Assembly (NCBI GenBank): GCA_036898135.1 | Contig: CM072516.1 | Span: 18,058,876 to 18,122,875 of the forward strand | Reading direction: 5' to 3' | DNA length: 64,000 nt | Origin: Oncomelania hupensis | Taxonomy: Eukaryota > Mollusca > Gastropoda > Littorinimorpha > Pomatiopsidae | In this document: in pieces, positions 47,033 to 61,144 of the stretch | Layout of the letters: every line of letters starts with the position of its first letter | How positions within the stretch are numbered: the first letter of the stretch is position 1 | Translations under genes and position numbers: made by a program | The notes under the pieces: generated by a model | Seen by the model: only the letters and a program-made list of their open reading frames with translations | Databases searched by the model: none | Told to the model about the DNA's origin: nothing

Positions 47033-47915
47033 ATATGCATATAATTTGTACGACTCTCCCACTTCAGCTCACTGTGTCTAATTCACCAAATCAGGCGCTT
47101 TAAAAAAAGCCACTTCATTAATCTAATGCACCTAATAAAACGACATAGACAGGAGAATAAACTAGTTCTAAATTTTTTTTTTTTTGCTGCATTAGATAGC
47201 GGCTTGAATCTCCTTAATGAAAAAATGGGGAAAATATTCATTTAAAGCTGTTACGTTGGCCCTAACTGGGTTACTCTATCCACCACTGATAACGCCGCCC
47301 CTCGCCTTCTTTTCTGCACTTCTCTTCTTCTCTCTGCCACTCTAGAGTTTCCCGTCTCTCCATGTATCTCATTCTCATTGTTCGTTTATGTCCCTCAGCT
47401 CAGTTACAATGCCCTATATCCACGCTATTTTAATAGTATTTTATGGCAACATTTCATTTTGTGAGCTATCATTGCAAATCAGCTGCTCAGGTAAACGCAC
47501 GGGAGCGTGTCGGAGCAAAGTGAGCGTGAACATCAGATCCACACTGATTGTATAAACCTGCGTGCAGGAATTGCTAACAAAATAATATTCCGAAGACTTT
47601 TGGGTAGTCTGTGTGCATGCCCACTGTGATCAGCGTAGGAAGGCATACCTGGCAGGTGGGAGCACGCCACCTGGGAAACGACAAGACTTTCCAGCTGTAT
47701 AAAACCTAACGCGAACACTCCATAAACTGACCGTGAAAACGTTTCTTCCTCAAAAACAGCAAACCGGACAGCAAAGGCATACAAACAAACCAGCAGGAAA
47801 TAGTCGACATGAACGACAAGAAGTTTTGTTAAGAAGAGACCATTAATTTGTTTCCGTCTTGGATTTTATCAAAATATACTCAGACCTAGAAATCAGTTGA
47901 ATCAAAGAAGACTTC
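47033..47915. other. No recognisable gene
   Basis: A T-rich run lies at 47,176-47,188. Nothing is recognised. Confidence 0.5.
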
Positions 47916-48347
47916 CAATGGGCTGAGCTCTATGCACAAAGGCGTGGCAGTCACGTGCTGCGGGAATAACACCGCGTGCTCGAGTTTGAAAATGGTGAAG
48001 TACTGTGCTGCGTTTGATGCTCTAACTCCGACGTAAACCTTTATGCAAAGAAAAGAACATTTCCTTTCATCGATTTCCACTGAAAGATGAAATGTTGATG
48101 AACTCTAAACTGAATGTCAGTGACAAATTGCTCTTTAAAAAAAGCCTGTCCCCTGATAATAATTTGTCTGTAATCATTATTGCACGAATGTGCTATGTTC
48201 AAAACATCACAATATCCCAAAATGTCGGTAAATTTAAAAAATTTAAGCAGCATTTGAGTACACGCGAGCGAGCTAAAAGAAGCCATGACCGCTTTGTTAT
48301 TCCCGCGCCACGTGACCATGTCGCCGACTTGTGCATAGAGCCCATTG
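47916..48347. mobile_element. TIR element of 432 bp with a THAP-like start
   Basis: The left end CAATGGGCTGAGCTCTATGC and the right end on the complement CAATGGGCTCTATGCACAAG are inverted repeats. The similarity continues inward for about 55 bp, through a TCACGTG E-box-like site and GCGGGAATAACA. A frameshifted THAP-like zinc-finger start lies just inside the left end. P-type elements combine THAP-containing transposases with CA...TG ends, so a P-like internally deleted element is the preferred reading. I could not find a convincing 8-bp target duplication. Confidence 0.68.
47992..48091 (+). pseudogene. Frameshifted THAP zinc-finger N-terminus
   Basis: It starts ATG with MVKYCAAF. A one-base shift then gives C-S-N-S-D-V-N-L-Y-A-K-K-R-T-F, and a second shift gives FHRFPLKDE. 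The order C-A-A-x-x-C...F-H-R-F-P is the signature of the first half of the C2CH THAP DNA-binding finger. The expected downstream C-x2-H pair is not seen. Both shifts are single-base, so the frame is broken. Position directly inside a terminal repeat supports transposase origin (P-like/THAP9-like). Confidence 0.55.
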
Positions 48348-49254
48348 CTGTGGACGATGCAAGTATAAGAAACATTTATGCTGGTTTTGCGAATATTGAC
48401 TTTTGCCAAAACAAATCTACCAATATAAAGGCCGTCTACTACTGAAATAGCCCAAAAGCTGTGGCAGTGTAAATTCTCAAACAAACCACGACGAACAAGC
48501 ACGTCCTGGCACGACATCTAAGAGTCCCAACCCCGTACCCCCTCGACTACTTGGCCTTTCATGCTGTCACTTCATGCACAAAGAACCGTTTGGCAAATGA
48601 CGGCGAGCATAAACGCTCCGAGACTTGGCCTCCGTTATGTGATAAAATTTCCATATCGGGCCAACTGGCAAAGAAAGGGCCGTAAAGTAAACCTGGGGAG
48701 GTGGAGGGAGAGGGAAAACGTGAAGCCACGCAAATCTGTTTGGCTCGCTGTACCTGAGTTTACTACGCTGGCAAACGTAGCTCAAACTTTTCCTTTTAGA
48801 GGACTTGTTGCACGTTGGCCTTTTATTTTAGCCTCTCGACCAACTGTACACTCACTCTCTTCTGGGACCTTCTAAACTTACAGACGCTTGAACTGTTGGT
48901 TTAACCCTTCTTCCTCGCTCCCTTCCTCCTTACAAGCAAACCTTGCCAGGGCTTTTTCTGAATTACTGCTTAAGAGCACGCACACAGATATACACATTAT
49001 ACACATAGACATACACACATAGACATACACACATAGACATACACACATAGACATACACACACACACACAGGCACAAACAAACACTTTACTCCCCGTCCAG
49101 TTCTTGCGACTAAGTACACACAGTGCAACGTGCCAGAATCACAAGCCAAATTTTGCCCACCTTAAAAAAGGCCCATGTCCCTTTCCCATCCCTCTCCGAC
49201 TGACTGAAATTTCTATAACAGTTACTCACACACAAATATAATTATGCATGCACA
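48348..49254. other. No gene; short minisatellite
   Basis: A 14-bp unit ACATAGACATACAC repeats about five times at 49,000-49,065. Frames at 48,561-48,875 are not recognised. Confidence 0.55.
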
Positions 49255-49264
49255 GTAAGAGAGA

Positions 49265-49340
<76 letters not shown>

Positions 49341-49360
49341 CAACGAGAGAGACAGAGAGA
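49255..49360. repeat. (GA)n microsatellite with GACA
   Basis: About 33 GA units followed by GAGACA variants. Confidence 0.96.
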
Positions 49361-49796
49361 GAGACAGGCAGACAGTCACAAACAGAAGTAGACGGAAAGA
49401 AAGAGATCGTGTATGCGTGCTTCTGTGCGCGTGTGTGCTTTTGTGCGTGCGCACAAACTCGTGACTTTATTTAAAATTTTAATTCTTCCATTCTTGGACT
49501 GTCAGCCTGCACGTCTTCATATTTCAACACTTAGGAAAGAATGAGAGTGCAACAGCGTGCCGTCTGTAGGTGTGTTTTTGTGCGTGCGTGCGTGTGTGTG
49601 TTGTTGCCCTTTCAAGTTTGCTCTAACTGGACATCGGCAAGTATGGCGTTGGACCAAGGTGAAAATTTGGGGAATGGTGTCACCGTTTGTTGTTGCTGCA
49701 GTGTCGAGAAGGCGTTGCAACACAGCATCCAGCAGACGCCGAGACCCTTGCTGCAGGCGCTCATCCCCCACATCTGGTTGCAATGATTGTAATCTT

Positions 49797-50409
49797 TGTT
49801 ACACTCGATGTTGGTTTTTATCAGTAGTTGATTCAGCCCCAATGCTTGAATCCACCTGATAAGTGTAACTCGGATTCGTTTATCCATGCAACCCGTTCAA
49901 TCAGCAATAAGGCAGAAGTCGTCGTTTGTAGTTTTCCAACTTTATTCAGCGAACATCAACAACTGCATACAATCGCTTTTTCCACTCTCAACTTTTTCCT
50001 TTTCACTTTACAAACCTCCTCTCTCAACTCAAACAGTGCGGTACATATATAGTCTCTCTACACTCCAGAGTAAGGAAGAACATTCGGGCAAGACACAATT
50101 TAAACCAATCAGAACAAATTTCGTCATCACTGTCTCACGTCATACACCATATTTAGAAAGGAAGCGTCTCTAGTTACCACTAGAATTATCCACACGCTTC
50201 GATCGATAGTAAACAACCAACTCTAGAAAATTCTCAAATAATATCGACCAACTAAAATTATCAACGTTATACAAAGCTTCTTCTAACAACAACAACGCAA
50301 AATCAAATCAAAGGTAAATACACTCTGTTATTGCATGCTTTGCAAAATAAAACGATCAGATCTATCGCGCGCGTCACACACGAACTATCGTGCGCGTTTC
50401 AACGGAACA
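49797..50409 (-). mobile_element. Solo LTR (copy L4)
   Basis: A minus-strand copy, 613 bp. It starts on the complement with TGTTCCGTTGAAACGCGCAC and ends GAGTGTAACA. Flanks are ATCTT (49,792-49,796) and GTCTT (50,410-50,414), a 5-bp duplication with one change. It shares the TTCTAGAG(T/A)TGG block, TATA-like ACTATATATG and TTCAAGCATTGGGGCTGAAT with the other copies. The CpG-rich GCGCGCG part near the start is conserved. Confidence 0.87.
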
Positions 50410-50551
50410 GTCTTTAAGGATGATCATGATAGGCCTATTATGTAGTCGCAAACGGTGAATTTCACGTTATCACAATTAATATAATTATTGTATTGTAAGA
50501 CATTGCAGGCACAAGACATGCGCCATGAATCGCTATGTACTACATATTAAT

Positions 50552-50617
50552 GTCAAGCCAGTCCATTCTCGAATGCCGTCCTCCCACCAACTTTTCTGTC
50601 TACCGCCCCTACTTCCT
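50552..50617 (-). pseudogene. Short RTE-like LINE scrap (copy R8)
   Basis: GTCAAGCCAGTCCATTCTCG, then AATG-CGTCCTCCCACC, match the same part of copies R1, R2 and R4 (the region coding WEDNIREWTGL). The match fades into a C-rich stretch and a (GTA)n repeat. It lacks both ends. Confidence 0.75.
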
Positions 50618-50654
50618 CCCCCCCCCCCTCCTCCATCCCCTTTCTACCTCCCTG

Positions 50655-50656
50655 AA

Positions 50657-50735
<79 letters not shown>

Positions 50736-50773
50736 TGTTGTTGTTGTTGTTGTTGTTGCTGTTGTTGTTGTAA
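50655..50773. repeat. (GTA)n-(GTT)n microsatellite
   Basis: About 27 GTA units followed by about 12 GTT/GCT units. Confidence 0.97.
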
Positions 50774-52086
50774 GACCCCCAAGACCACATAGCAAAAGTC
50801 AAATAAACATTACCGAAGCTTACGAGCACCACATATCAAGAAGGGATGTTAGCAGTGAAATAATACCCACCTTTTTTTTTCTCTCCCAGAAATGGATACA
50901 GGACCGATATTCTGCCGATGTGGACGATTAACAAAGACGTAATTATTCATTACAGTACCTGTACAATTCCATCCACAGTCCGAGTATGGGGTGGAAGATA
51001 TGCGTGTATCTAAGTGTTAATCGGACAAGACTAAAGACTGCCCAGTGCACTCCAGAAGCGGAGGCCAACTCCAAAAAGAGCATTACAGAGCACGTGTTCT
51101 CATCTTTTTCCTTCTCCTACTACTTTTTTTTCCTACCTCATACAACCACTGGTCACGTTCTCTACTTCACATCGTCATTGGTCACTTTCTGTTACCTTAC
51201 ATCATCTTTCGTCACTTTTAGGTTATAAACTTCCAGCCATTCCTCCCACTCCAACCCCACACACCCCCTATGAACAGTGGAAGCAAAGATCGCGCTGAAT
51301 AACTAGTAGCATGGAACTTTCCGTTGACATTTAAAATTGTAATGTGTCTAATGCTGGAAAAAAACGTATTCGTGACATCAAAAGCACACAAAGTCTCTGC
51401 TTGGCGACCGGCAATATGACCGACTGTTCCACGAAACTCAATAAAAATCGTTAATGATTCAGGATCAGAAACAGACGTCAACTTTTGTCATGGTCTAAAT
51501 GCAGGGAAAAATAATCAGTCGATTAGGCAAAGCTGCTTTAAGTTAAATATTACAATATGCAACCTTATTTTAAATTAAGTCTTTAGAATTAGTTATGGGG
51601 AAAATGGTAAAATCGTGGACATGATAAAATAATGGATAAGTGTCTAATACTGTAATCACTTAATGTACATTGTGAGGAACATTGAAGACAGTCACTGTCC
51701 CAAGGCTGCTTACGTACATTTATGACGTCAACCAGCAAAACTTCAAAGGTCTACTGAACACAAACTTAAGAGACGACTTAAACCTATTGCAAGAACTTAA
51801 AACTAAAAGTTGACCAAACCTCAAAGATCTGATTGAGGCGACTTGGCCTGTTTAAATCTAAAAGTTTACCAATCTGTCCACCACTGTGGTCAGGGGTTAA
51901 TACTGGCATTGTCCACTACCGCCATTAATCGATCAGCGCTGTCCAATACCGGTCTGACGGTCAGTGTGTCCGGCGCCTGGCTGATCCAGAGACGACAAGG
52001 TAATAGTAGGTTTGACGAAGTATCGTACCCATGTTTTACTATACAGGCTGCAAGACTGGTACACTTTACTGGATCTAATCAAGGAA

Positions 52087-52087
<1 letters not shown>
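50774..52087. other. No recognisable gene
   Basis: ACATCGTCATTGGTCACTTT-like segments repeat three times at 51,140-51,220. Nothing else is recognised. Confidence 0.5.
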
Positions 52088-52137
<50 letters not shown>

Positions 52138-52138
52138 G
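52088..52138. repeat. (CT)n microsatellite
   Basis: About 24 CT units with one TTT interruption. Confidence 0.96.
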
Positions 52139-52302
52139 TTGTCTAACTCGGACGTTTGCTAGAATGGCTGGCCACTGCCAACAGTGGCTATTCTTGGAAA
52201 CAGGACACATTTGTAAAAAAAAAAGTTGTTAGGTTTGATCGGTACAACCTTTTTACAAATGTATTTGTGGAGTAGTTAACATTTTGTCATTTCAAAGTGT
52301 TT

Positions 52303-52404
52303 TATGGTTTTATGTTATGTGTTATTCTTCTTTAACTTAGAAGACAAACATACGACTTTGTGGTGGTGGTGGTGGTGGTGTGGCGCAAGCAGCTGGGGGT
52401 TGAG
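52303..52404 (+). repeat. Dispersed repeat, partner of an inverted copy at 55.3 kb
   Basis: TTATTCTTCTTTAACTTAGA, AGACAAACATACGACTTTGT, a (GGT)n run and GCAAGCAGCTGGG recur in inverted form at 55,269-55,354, with about 85 bp matching apart from the GGT length. Confidence 0.9.
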
Positions 52405-52441
52405 AGAGATTGAGAGCGAAGAGGGAGGGAGAGAGAGGTGA

Positions 52442-52445
<4 letters not shown>

Positions 52446-52516
<71 letters not shown>
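52446..52516. repeat. (GA)n microsatellite
   Basis: About 33 GA units. Confidence 0.96.
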
Positions 52517-52518
<2 letters not shown>

Positions 52519-53930
52519 GGGCAGGAAACGAAGAGCTCTACAAAATACACTCTTGAAACTGTCCAACATCGTTTTGCATGCCGGAACGGTACAGCGCAAG
52601 ATCAACGTTGTCAGAAAAGTTATACAAGCGTTAAGCCACAATCATAAAATGACGAAACTCATGTTTAGTCGTGCCTTAATGTGTTCGCATGCTATTTATT
52701 TATACCCCTGTACATATTTTATTGTCGCAATAATTTTATTTCTTAATAGTTTAATTGCTGGAGTATCTGGAGATTGTTTATGTGAATGAATGTTGATGTT
52801 GCTTTGATGTTTAATTCATTGACTATGATATTGTCCTTGTAATGTGATTCGTGCTTATGTGTTGCCTTGAGTAAAACTGAGGACAATAAATCATCTTGTA
52901 TCTTGTATCATGAAACAACGAATCTTATACTACTAAATCCGTTTAAGAAATATATACTTTATTTGTGCATTTGTTATAGTTTGTATTGGAGTTAACGTCG
53001 TCATACATTTTTTTAAAGTCCTTCAAGAAAACCTTTGTTTCAGTTTTTCTTGTTTCGCAAAATCAAGACCTCCCTACCAAACGACTTTCAAAAAATTGTC
53101 TATTTTATTGCCAGTTTTGTATTACAGTTATAAAATAAAATTTAAAAAACCAACAGTAATCCATGTGCTGTCTACGTGACCGAGTGATTTGCAATAATGA
53201 ACAAGTTTATCCTTGTTTTCCCAGCGGTGCGCCGTGTCATGCCAAAGAATCCTGTTGAGTTTCTTTACTCAGCTCTGCTAAATATACGTGTTTTACTGTA
53301 TTGTTAATAGTGACACCAATCATCGTTGAGATTCGTGATATAGATTGAGCACGTCCGTCTTATCATTGGCACTACTGTTAGCCTTTTTATCCAACTATTA
53401 TTGACTTGACAAACACCCACCTCCACCCCCAATAGAATCACAGTCTGAGCTGACACCTCAATAGAAACCCCAGAATCGGAAACAGAATTACTATTTTCTA
53501 TTAACATCATCGAGATATTGTTTACCAACATAAGAAAAAAAACAACTATATAATACAACATGTAAATTACAATAAGTTTTATTTTATCCACAGTTCTAAA
53601 CTAGTCAAAAGCTCAGAAACAGAATCATACATCTTTAATAATGTGTCCCTACATACATTCTATCTATTATAAACTCTGCGATCATAATTATATTATAGAG
53701 CATATTGCGGTATGAGTGTAAGCCTAATTTGGGTTGAAGTATTCACGTAAGAGATTGCTGCTGTTGATGACCGTAGATTTGTTTCCTCTACATCTGCTTT
53801 GTATACATAAGATTTTTCGAAAGGTCTGATTCATAGAAAAATAAATGTATGACTCTGACTCTGAGTCTGAGTGCTTGCAGCAGTAAAATTCTGTCATATC
53901 AATGGGAAAGGAGAGGAAACCAACTTTGAA
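52517..53930. other. No recognisable gene
   Basis: AT-rich. ATAAATCATCTTGTATCTTG near 52,886-52,905 has a retroposon-tail-like look but no partner in the window. Confidence 0.45.
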
Positions 53931-53939
53931 CTCGATATT

Positions 53940-54036
53940 ATCCCATAACTCGGAGGTCGTAGGGGCACCGCAGATGATCGTTTAACCATCTTTCCCTGTC
54001 CTCAGCAACCCTGATATATATAAAAGCAAAATTTAA
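53940..54036 (-). pseudogene. Very short 5'-truncated LINE copy with target duplication (copy R7)
   Basis: About 73 bp match the extreme 3' end of the RTE-like LINE (complement of CATAACTCGGAGGTCGTAGG ... CCTCAGCAACCCTGAT), with a 10-bp internal deletion beside GTTTAACC. A direct repeat of CGATATTAT lies before (53,933-53,941) and after (54,039-54,047) the insert. A stretch of about 22 non-homologous bases lies at its 5' side. Confidence 0.75.
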
Positions 54037-54332
54037 TTCGATATTATTCATCCTAATTTACCATTTCAGATTCTACTAATCTCTAATATTATGGGACACG
54101 TACTGTAGTCACCATAGCCCGCCCAATCTGTAGTCAGTGGCGATGACTAGTCCTGAAGATTGAAGAGTTTTTTTTCATTATCACAGTGACTTGATTCCTC
54201 GGCTTCCTGTGGTCCACAGCTATAAAAATGCATAAGGTTCTTCTTTTCCTCCTGCTTTTTCACGATAATGTGAATACTCCGACTGTTCGAAGAACACCTC
54301 CACAACTTTTTCCTGGACTAAATATTACAGTA

Positions 54333-54507
54333 CGGCGGCAGGGATAGCTCAGTGATCAGAGCGCACGACTTGCGTACGTGCGTCTTGGGAGACGTGGGTT
54401 CGAAACCTGACTTCAGCAAACTATTGTATGGTTGCTGAACATTAATGGCCAGTGCCTTGAGAAGCTCTCTGAGCTTTTAAGTGCGCTATATAAGAAGAAT
54501 GGAGACC
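54333..54507 (+). mobile_element. SINE family 4, tRNA-derived
   Basis: The head GGCAGGGATAGCTCAGTGAT has an A box, and GTGGGTTCGAAACC is a B box. A short body with GGTTGCTGAACATTAATGGC follows, and the end AAGTGCGCTATATAAGAAGA is a type often seen as a SINE 3' end. Only this copy is clear in the window. The missing acceptor-stem partner argues against a functional tRNA. Confidence 0.82.
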
Positions 54508-58286
<3,779 letters not shown>

Positions 58287-58550
58287 ACATTAATTATAGC
58301 ATAGGTGTTGAAAGTGGGTTCAACCTTGAATTTTATTCTCTTGACAATCGTCGTCATTATTATTACTATTAGTCATCACTTTCTTCTTCTACCAATTCTG
58401 ATTTTCAGAATTCAACGATCGAAAGTACTTTCCTTTTCCGAGGATGGAGGTAAAAGGGACATAACTCCTTAAATACTTAATAAAGATGTCTTCTACTTCC
58501 CTTTGTTAGTATTGTAGCCAGCATCAATTTGCAAACCCTTTTTTTTAGTA

Positions 58551-59645
58551 GTCCTATCCTATCCTATCCTGTCCCGTAACCCGGAGGTCGTAGGGGCACC
58601 ACAGATGATCGTTTAACCAGCATACTCCATCTTTCTCTGTCCTCAGCAGCCCTGATGGCTTCGCTCAGTGTCAAACCAGTCCATTCTCGAATGTTGTCCT
58701 CCCTCTTCTTCTACCTCCTTGCACTGTGCCTTGCAGAATAGTCTTTGCAAGGCCTGATGATCTGGTGACATGGCCATACCATTGGAGTTTCCGTTTCTTC
58801 ACCACTGTAAGCAAGTCATCGTGTTGTCCAATGGCTTGTGTGATGGTCTGTCGGACTTCGTCGTTGGTGATGTGTTGTGTATAGGAAATGCCCAGAAGTC
58901 TTCTGTAGCAGCTCATCTCCATGTTTTGTATTCTTCGTTGGAGATCTGCTGTGAGGGTCCATGCTTCGCAAGCATAAAGGAAGATGGAGATGACAAGGGA
59001 GCGCAGCAGTCTTACTTTGGAATGTAGACTGATGGTCCTGTCTTTCCAAATGGGCTTCAACCTTGTCAGGGCAGCAGTTGTTTGTGCGATACTGGAGAGG
59101 ACTTCCTGTCGGGACCCATTGTCTGATACAATGGCTCCTAAATATTTGAAGCTATGCACTGTGTTGAGGGATTGGCCTTGGACTTTGATGTCCGTGTTGA
59201 TGCCATTGGTGTTGTTGGTCATCATTTTGGTCTTCTCTGCACTTATTTCCATTCCATAAGCTCTGGAGGTGGTGTCAAGCCTCTGTACCAGCTGTTCAAG
59301 AGCTTGTTCCTCTCCAGCCAATCCATCAATGTCATCCGCAAAACGAAGATTGGAGATTGCTCTACCCCCTATGCTGACTGTGCCTTCATGATCTGCAAGA
59401 GCATCTGACATGATGCGCTCTAGGAAGATGCTGAAGAGTGTTGGAGAGAGTAGGCATCCTTGACGCACACCGATTGTTGTTCTGAACCAGTTCCCGATGG
59501 CGCTGTTGTGGAGGACTGCACTGGTAGCCTTGTCATACAGGCTTTTGATGACTTCAATAATTTTAGGGCTGATGTTGTACACTTTCATTGTTGCCCATGC
59601 CAGACTCGGTCAAACGCCTTCTTGAAGTCTATGAACACATGATAT
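58551..59645 (-). pseudogene. RTE-like LINE with most of the RT domain (copy R4)
   Basis: This is the best-preserved copy. The minus strand first reads VFIDFKKAFDRVWH (RT motif A) at about 59,640-59,600. A frame shift follows, then a 305-codon frame from 59,588 to 58,671 carries GVRQGCLLSPTLFSIFLERI, LRFADDIDGLAG (catalytic YADD-type motif C) and GMEISAEKTKMM. Next come FKYLGAIVSDNGSRQEVL, the FLYACEAWTL block and KLQWYGHVTRS. A deletion of about 20 bp after GGRRRGR shifts the end into TTFENGLV. The GGATA tail is at 58,551-58,574. The endonuclease domain and 5' part are missing. The RT motifs are intact but frame breaks on both sides make it inactive. Confidence 0.92.
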
Positions 59646-59777
59646 AGATGTTGTTGGTGCTGTAGGTAGTAGTGTGAGGACGATATGCCGCGGCAGCAGC
59701 ACCACCAGCAACAACAACAAACAAACAAACAAGAAACAACCGAGGTTAAGGTCAAACTTCCTTACGACCACATTGCA

Positions 59778-60075
59778 GGAAAGTATGCAAACCAGGAGCG
59801 GACGAGGAGGATGGAAGGAGGGGGGGGGGAGAGGGGGTACACTGGTTGCACGTGCAGGAAAAAAGGATGCATACCAGGGGTGAACGAACACTGGGTGCAC
59901 GTGCTGGAAAAGTATGCATACGCGGATGAGAGGTAAGGGGTGTGGGGGTGAGATGCACTGGTTGCACGTGCAGGAAAAAGTATGCATACCAGGGGCTTAC
60001 GATTGGGAGGGCGTGTGCACTAAATGCACGTGCAGGAAAAAGTATACATAACATGGGCGGACGAGGGAGTTGGGG
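59778..60075. repeat. Minisatellite with TGCACGTGCAGGAAAAAGTA units
   Basis: Four to five units of about 60-75 bp, each with GGTTGCACGTGCAGGAAAAA, GTATGCATACCAGGGG, and a G-rich stretch. The GGAGCGGACGAGG ... GGGGG ... GCACGTGC order resembles the hAT-like terminus at 63,958-64,000. Confidence 0.88.
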
Positions 60076-60104
60076 TGCACCACACCCACTCCACAACAAA
60101 AAGC

Positions 60105-60319
60105 GATCTTGTATGCAGTTATTGGTGTTTGCTGAATAAAGTTGGCAAACGTTATACGACGACTCCTGCCTTGTTGTTGAGTGAACAGGCTGCGTGGATA
60201 AAGAATCTGAGTTAAGATTCAAGCATCGGGGCTGAATTACATTACATTACATGATTATTGCTTTAGGTCCAGCGGACTCGGGGCTGAATCGGCCATTGAT
60301 AAATAATCAACGTGTAGCA
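60105..60319 (+). mobile_element. 3' fragment of the LTR family (copy L5)
   Basis: It contains GCGATCTTGTATGCAGTTAT, TGAATAAAGTTGG (poly(A) signal), GACTCCTGCCTTGTTG, the TTCAAGCATCGGGGCTGAAT block and an end GTGTAGCA. The 5' part, including the TATA region, is missing. A 41-bp retroposon insertion splits it at 60,238-60,278. Confidence 0.85.
60238..60278 (-). mobile_element. 41-bp 5'-truncated (AATGT)-tail retroposon (copy D)
   Basis: The plus strand reads TACATTACATTACATGATTA, then TTGCTTTAGGTCCAGCGGACT, matching exactly the 3' end of copies B and C. A perfect 11-bp direct repeat CGGGGCTGAAT flanks it (60,227-60,237 and 60,279-60,289), and LTR sequence resumes beyond. This is a textbook 5'-truncated retroposition product. 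Confidence 0.9.
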
Positions 60320-60415
60320 GTCTGGATAATATAAAATGTCTTCCTTGGATTGGCCGTATTTCTTGGTATTAATATAATACCACGTCCTTCTAAATTTGAC
60401 ATAATTATTGGGCAT

Positions 60416-61049
60416 TCAAACAACACGGTGCATAGCTTCAAATATTTAGGAGCCATTGTATTAGACAATGGGTCCCGACAGAAAGTCCTCTCCGGGATCG
60501 CATAAACAACTGCTACTCTGACAAGGTTGAAGCCCATTTGGAAAGACAGGACTATCAGTTTACACTCCAAAGCAAGGCTGCTGCGCTCCCTTGTCATCTC
60601 CATTTTCCTATACGCTTGCGAAATATGGACCCTCACAGCAGACCTAAACGAAGAATACACAGCATGGAGATGAGGTGCTACAGAAGACTTCTGGGCATTT
60701 CATATACCCATCACATCACCAACGATGAAGTGCGACAGACCATCACACAAGCCATTGGACAACACGATGGCTGCTCACAGCGGTGAAGAATCGGGAACTC
60801 CGATGGTATGGCCACGTCAGCAGAGCGTCATGCCTTGCAAAGACAATCCTGCACGGCACGATGCAAGGAGGCAGAAGAAAAGGGAGACAGAAAAAGAGGT
60901 GGGAGGACAACATTCGAGAATGGACTGGCTTGACACTGAGCGAAGCCATGGAAGTTGCTGATGACAGAGAAAGATGGAGTACGCTGGTTAAACGATCATC
61001 TGTGGTGCTCCAACGACTTTAGAGTGACGGGATAGGATAGGATAGGATT
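60416..61049 (+). pseudogene. 5'-truncated RTE-like LINE (copy R5)
   Basis: The plus strand begins at the HSFKYLGAIVLDNGSRQ block and runs to the natural 3' end with a GGATAGGATAGG tail (61,029-61,048). There is an in-frame TAA in GIA*TTAT (about 60,504) and a frame shift near 60,775. The C-terminal KNRELRWYGHVSRASCLAKT, GRQKKRWEDNIREWTGLTLS and DRERWSTLVKRSSVV are open at 60,783-61,022. The RT core is missing. Confidence 0.88.
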
Positions 61050-61144
61050 CAAATAAAAATGTTCTACAGAAATTTTTCCTGAACATAGACAAATAACGTC
61101 TGAAGTATATTTTGTTCGCGAAGAATTTACTTTTAATTTGATTA

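Noticed and set aside
48041..48517. 158-codon minus frame as a gene
   Set aside because: It spans the inverted end of the THAP-bearing element and opposite-strand sequence, and no domain is recognised.
54333..54415. Possible tRNA gene on the plus strand
   Set aside because: B box and anticodon-like region are present, but the 3' side continues into a SINE body and the acceptor stem does not pair.
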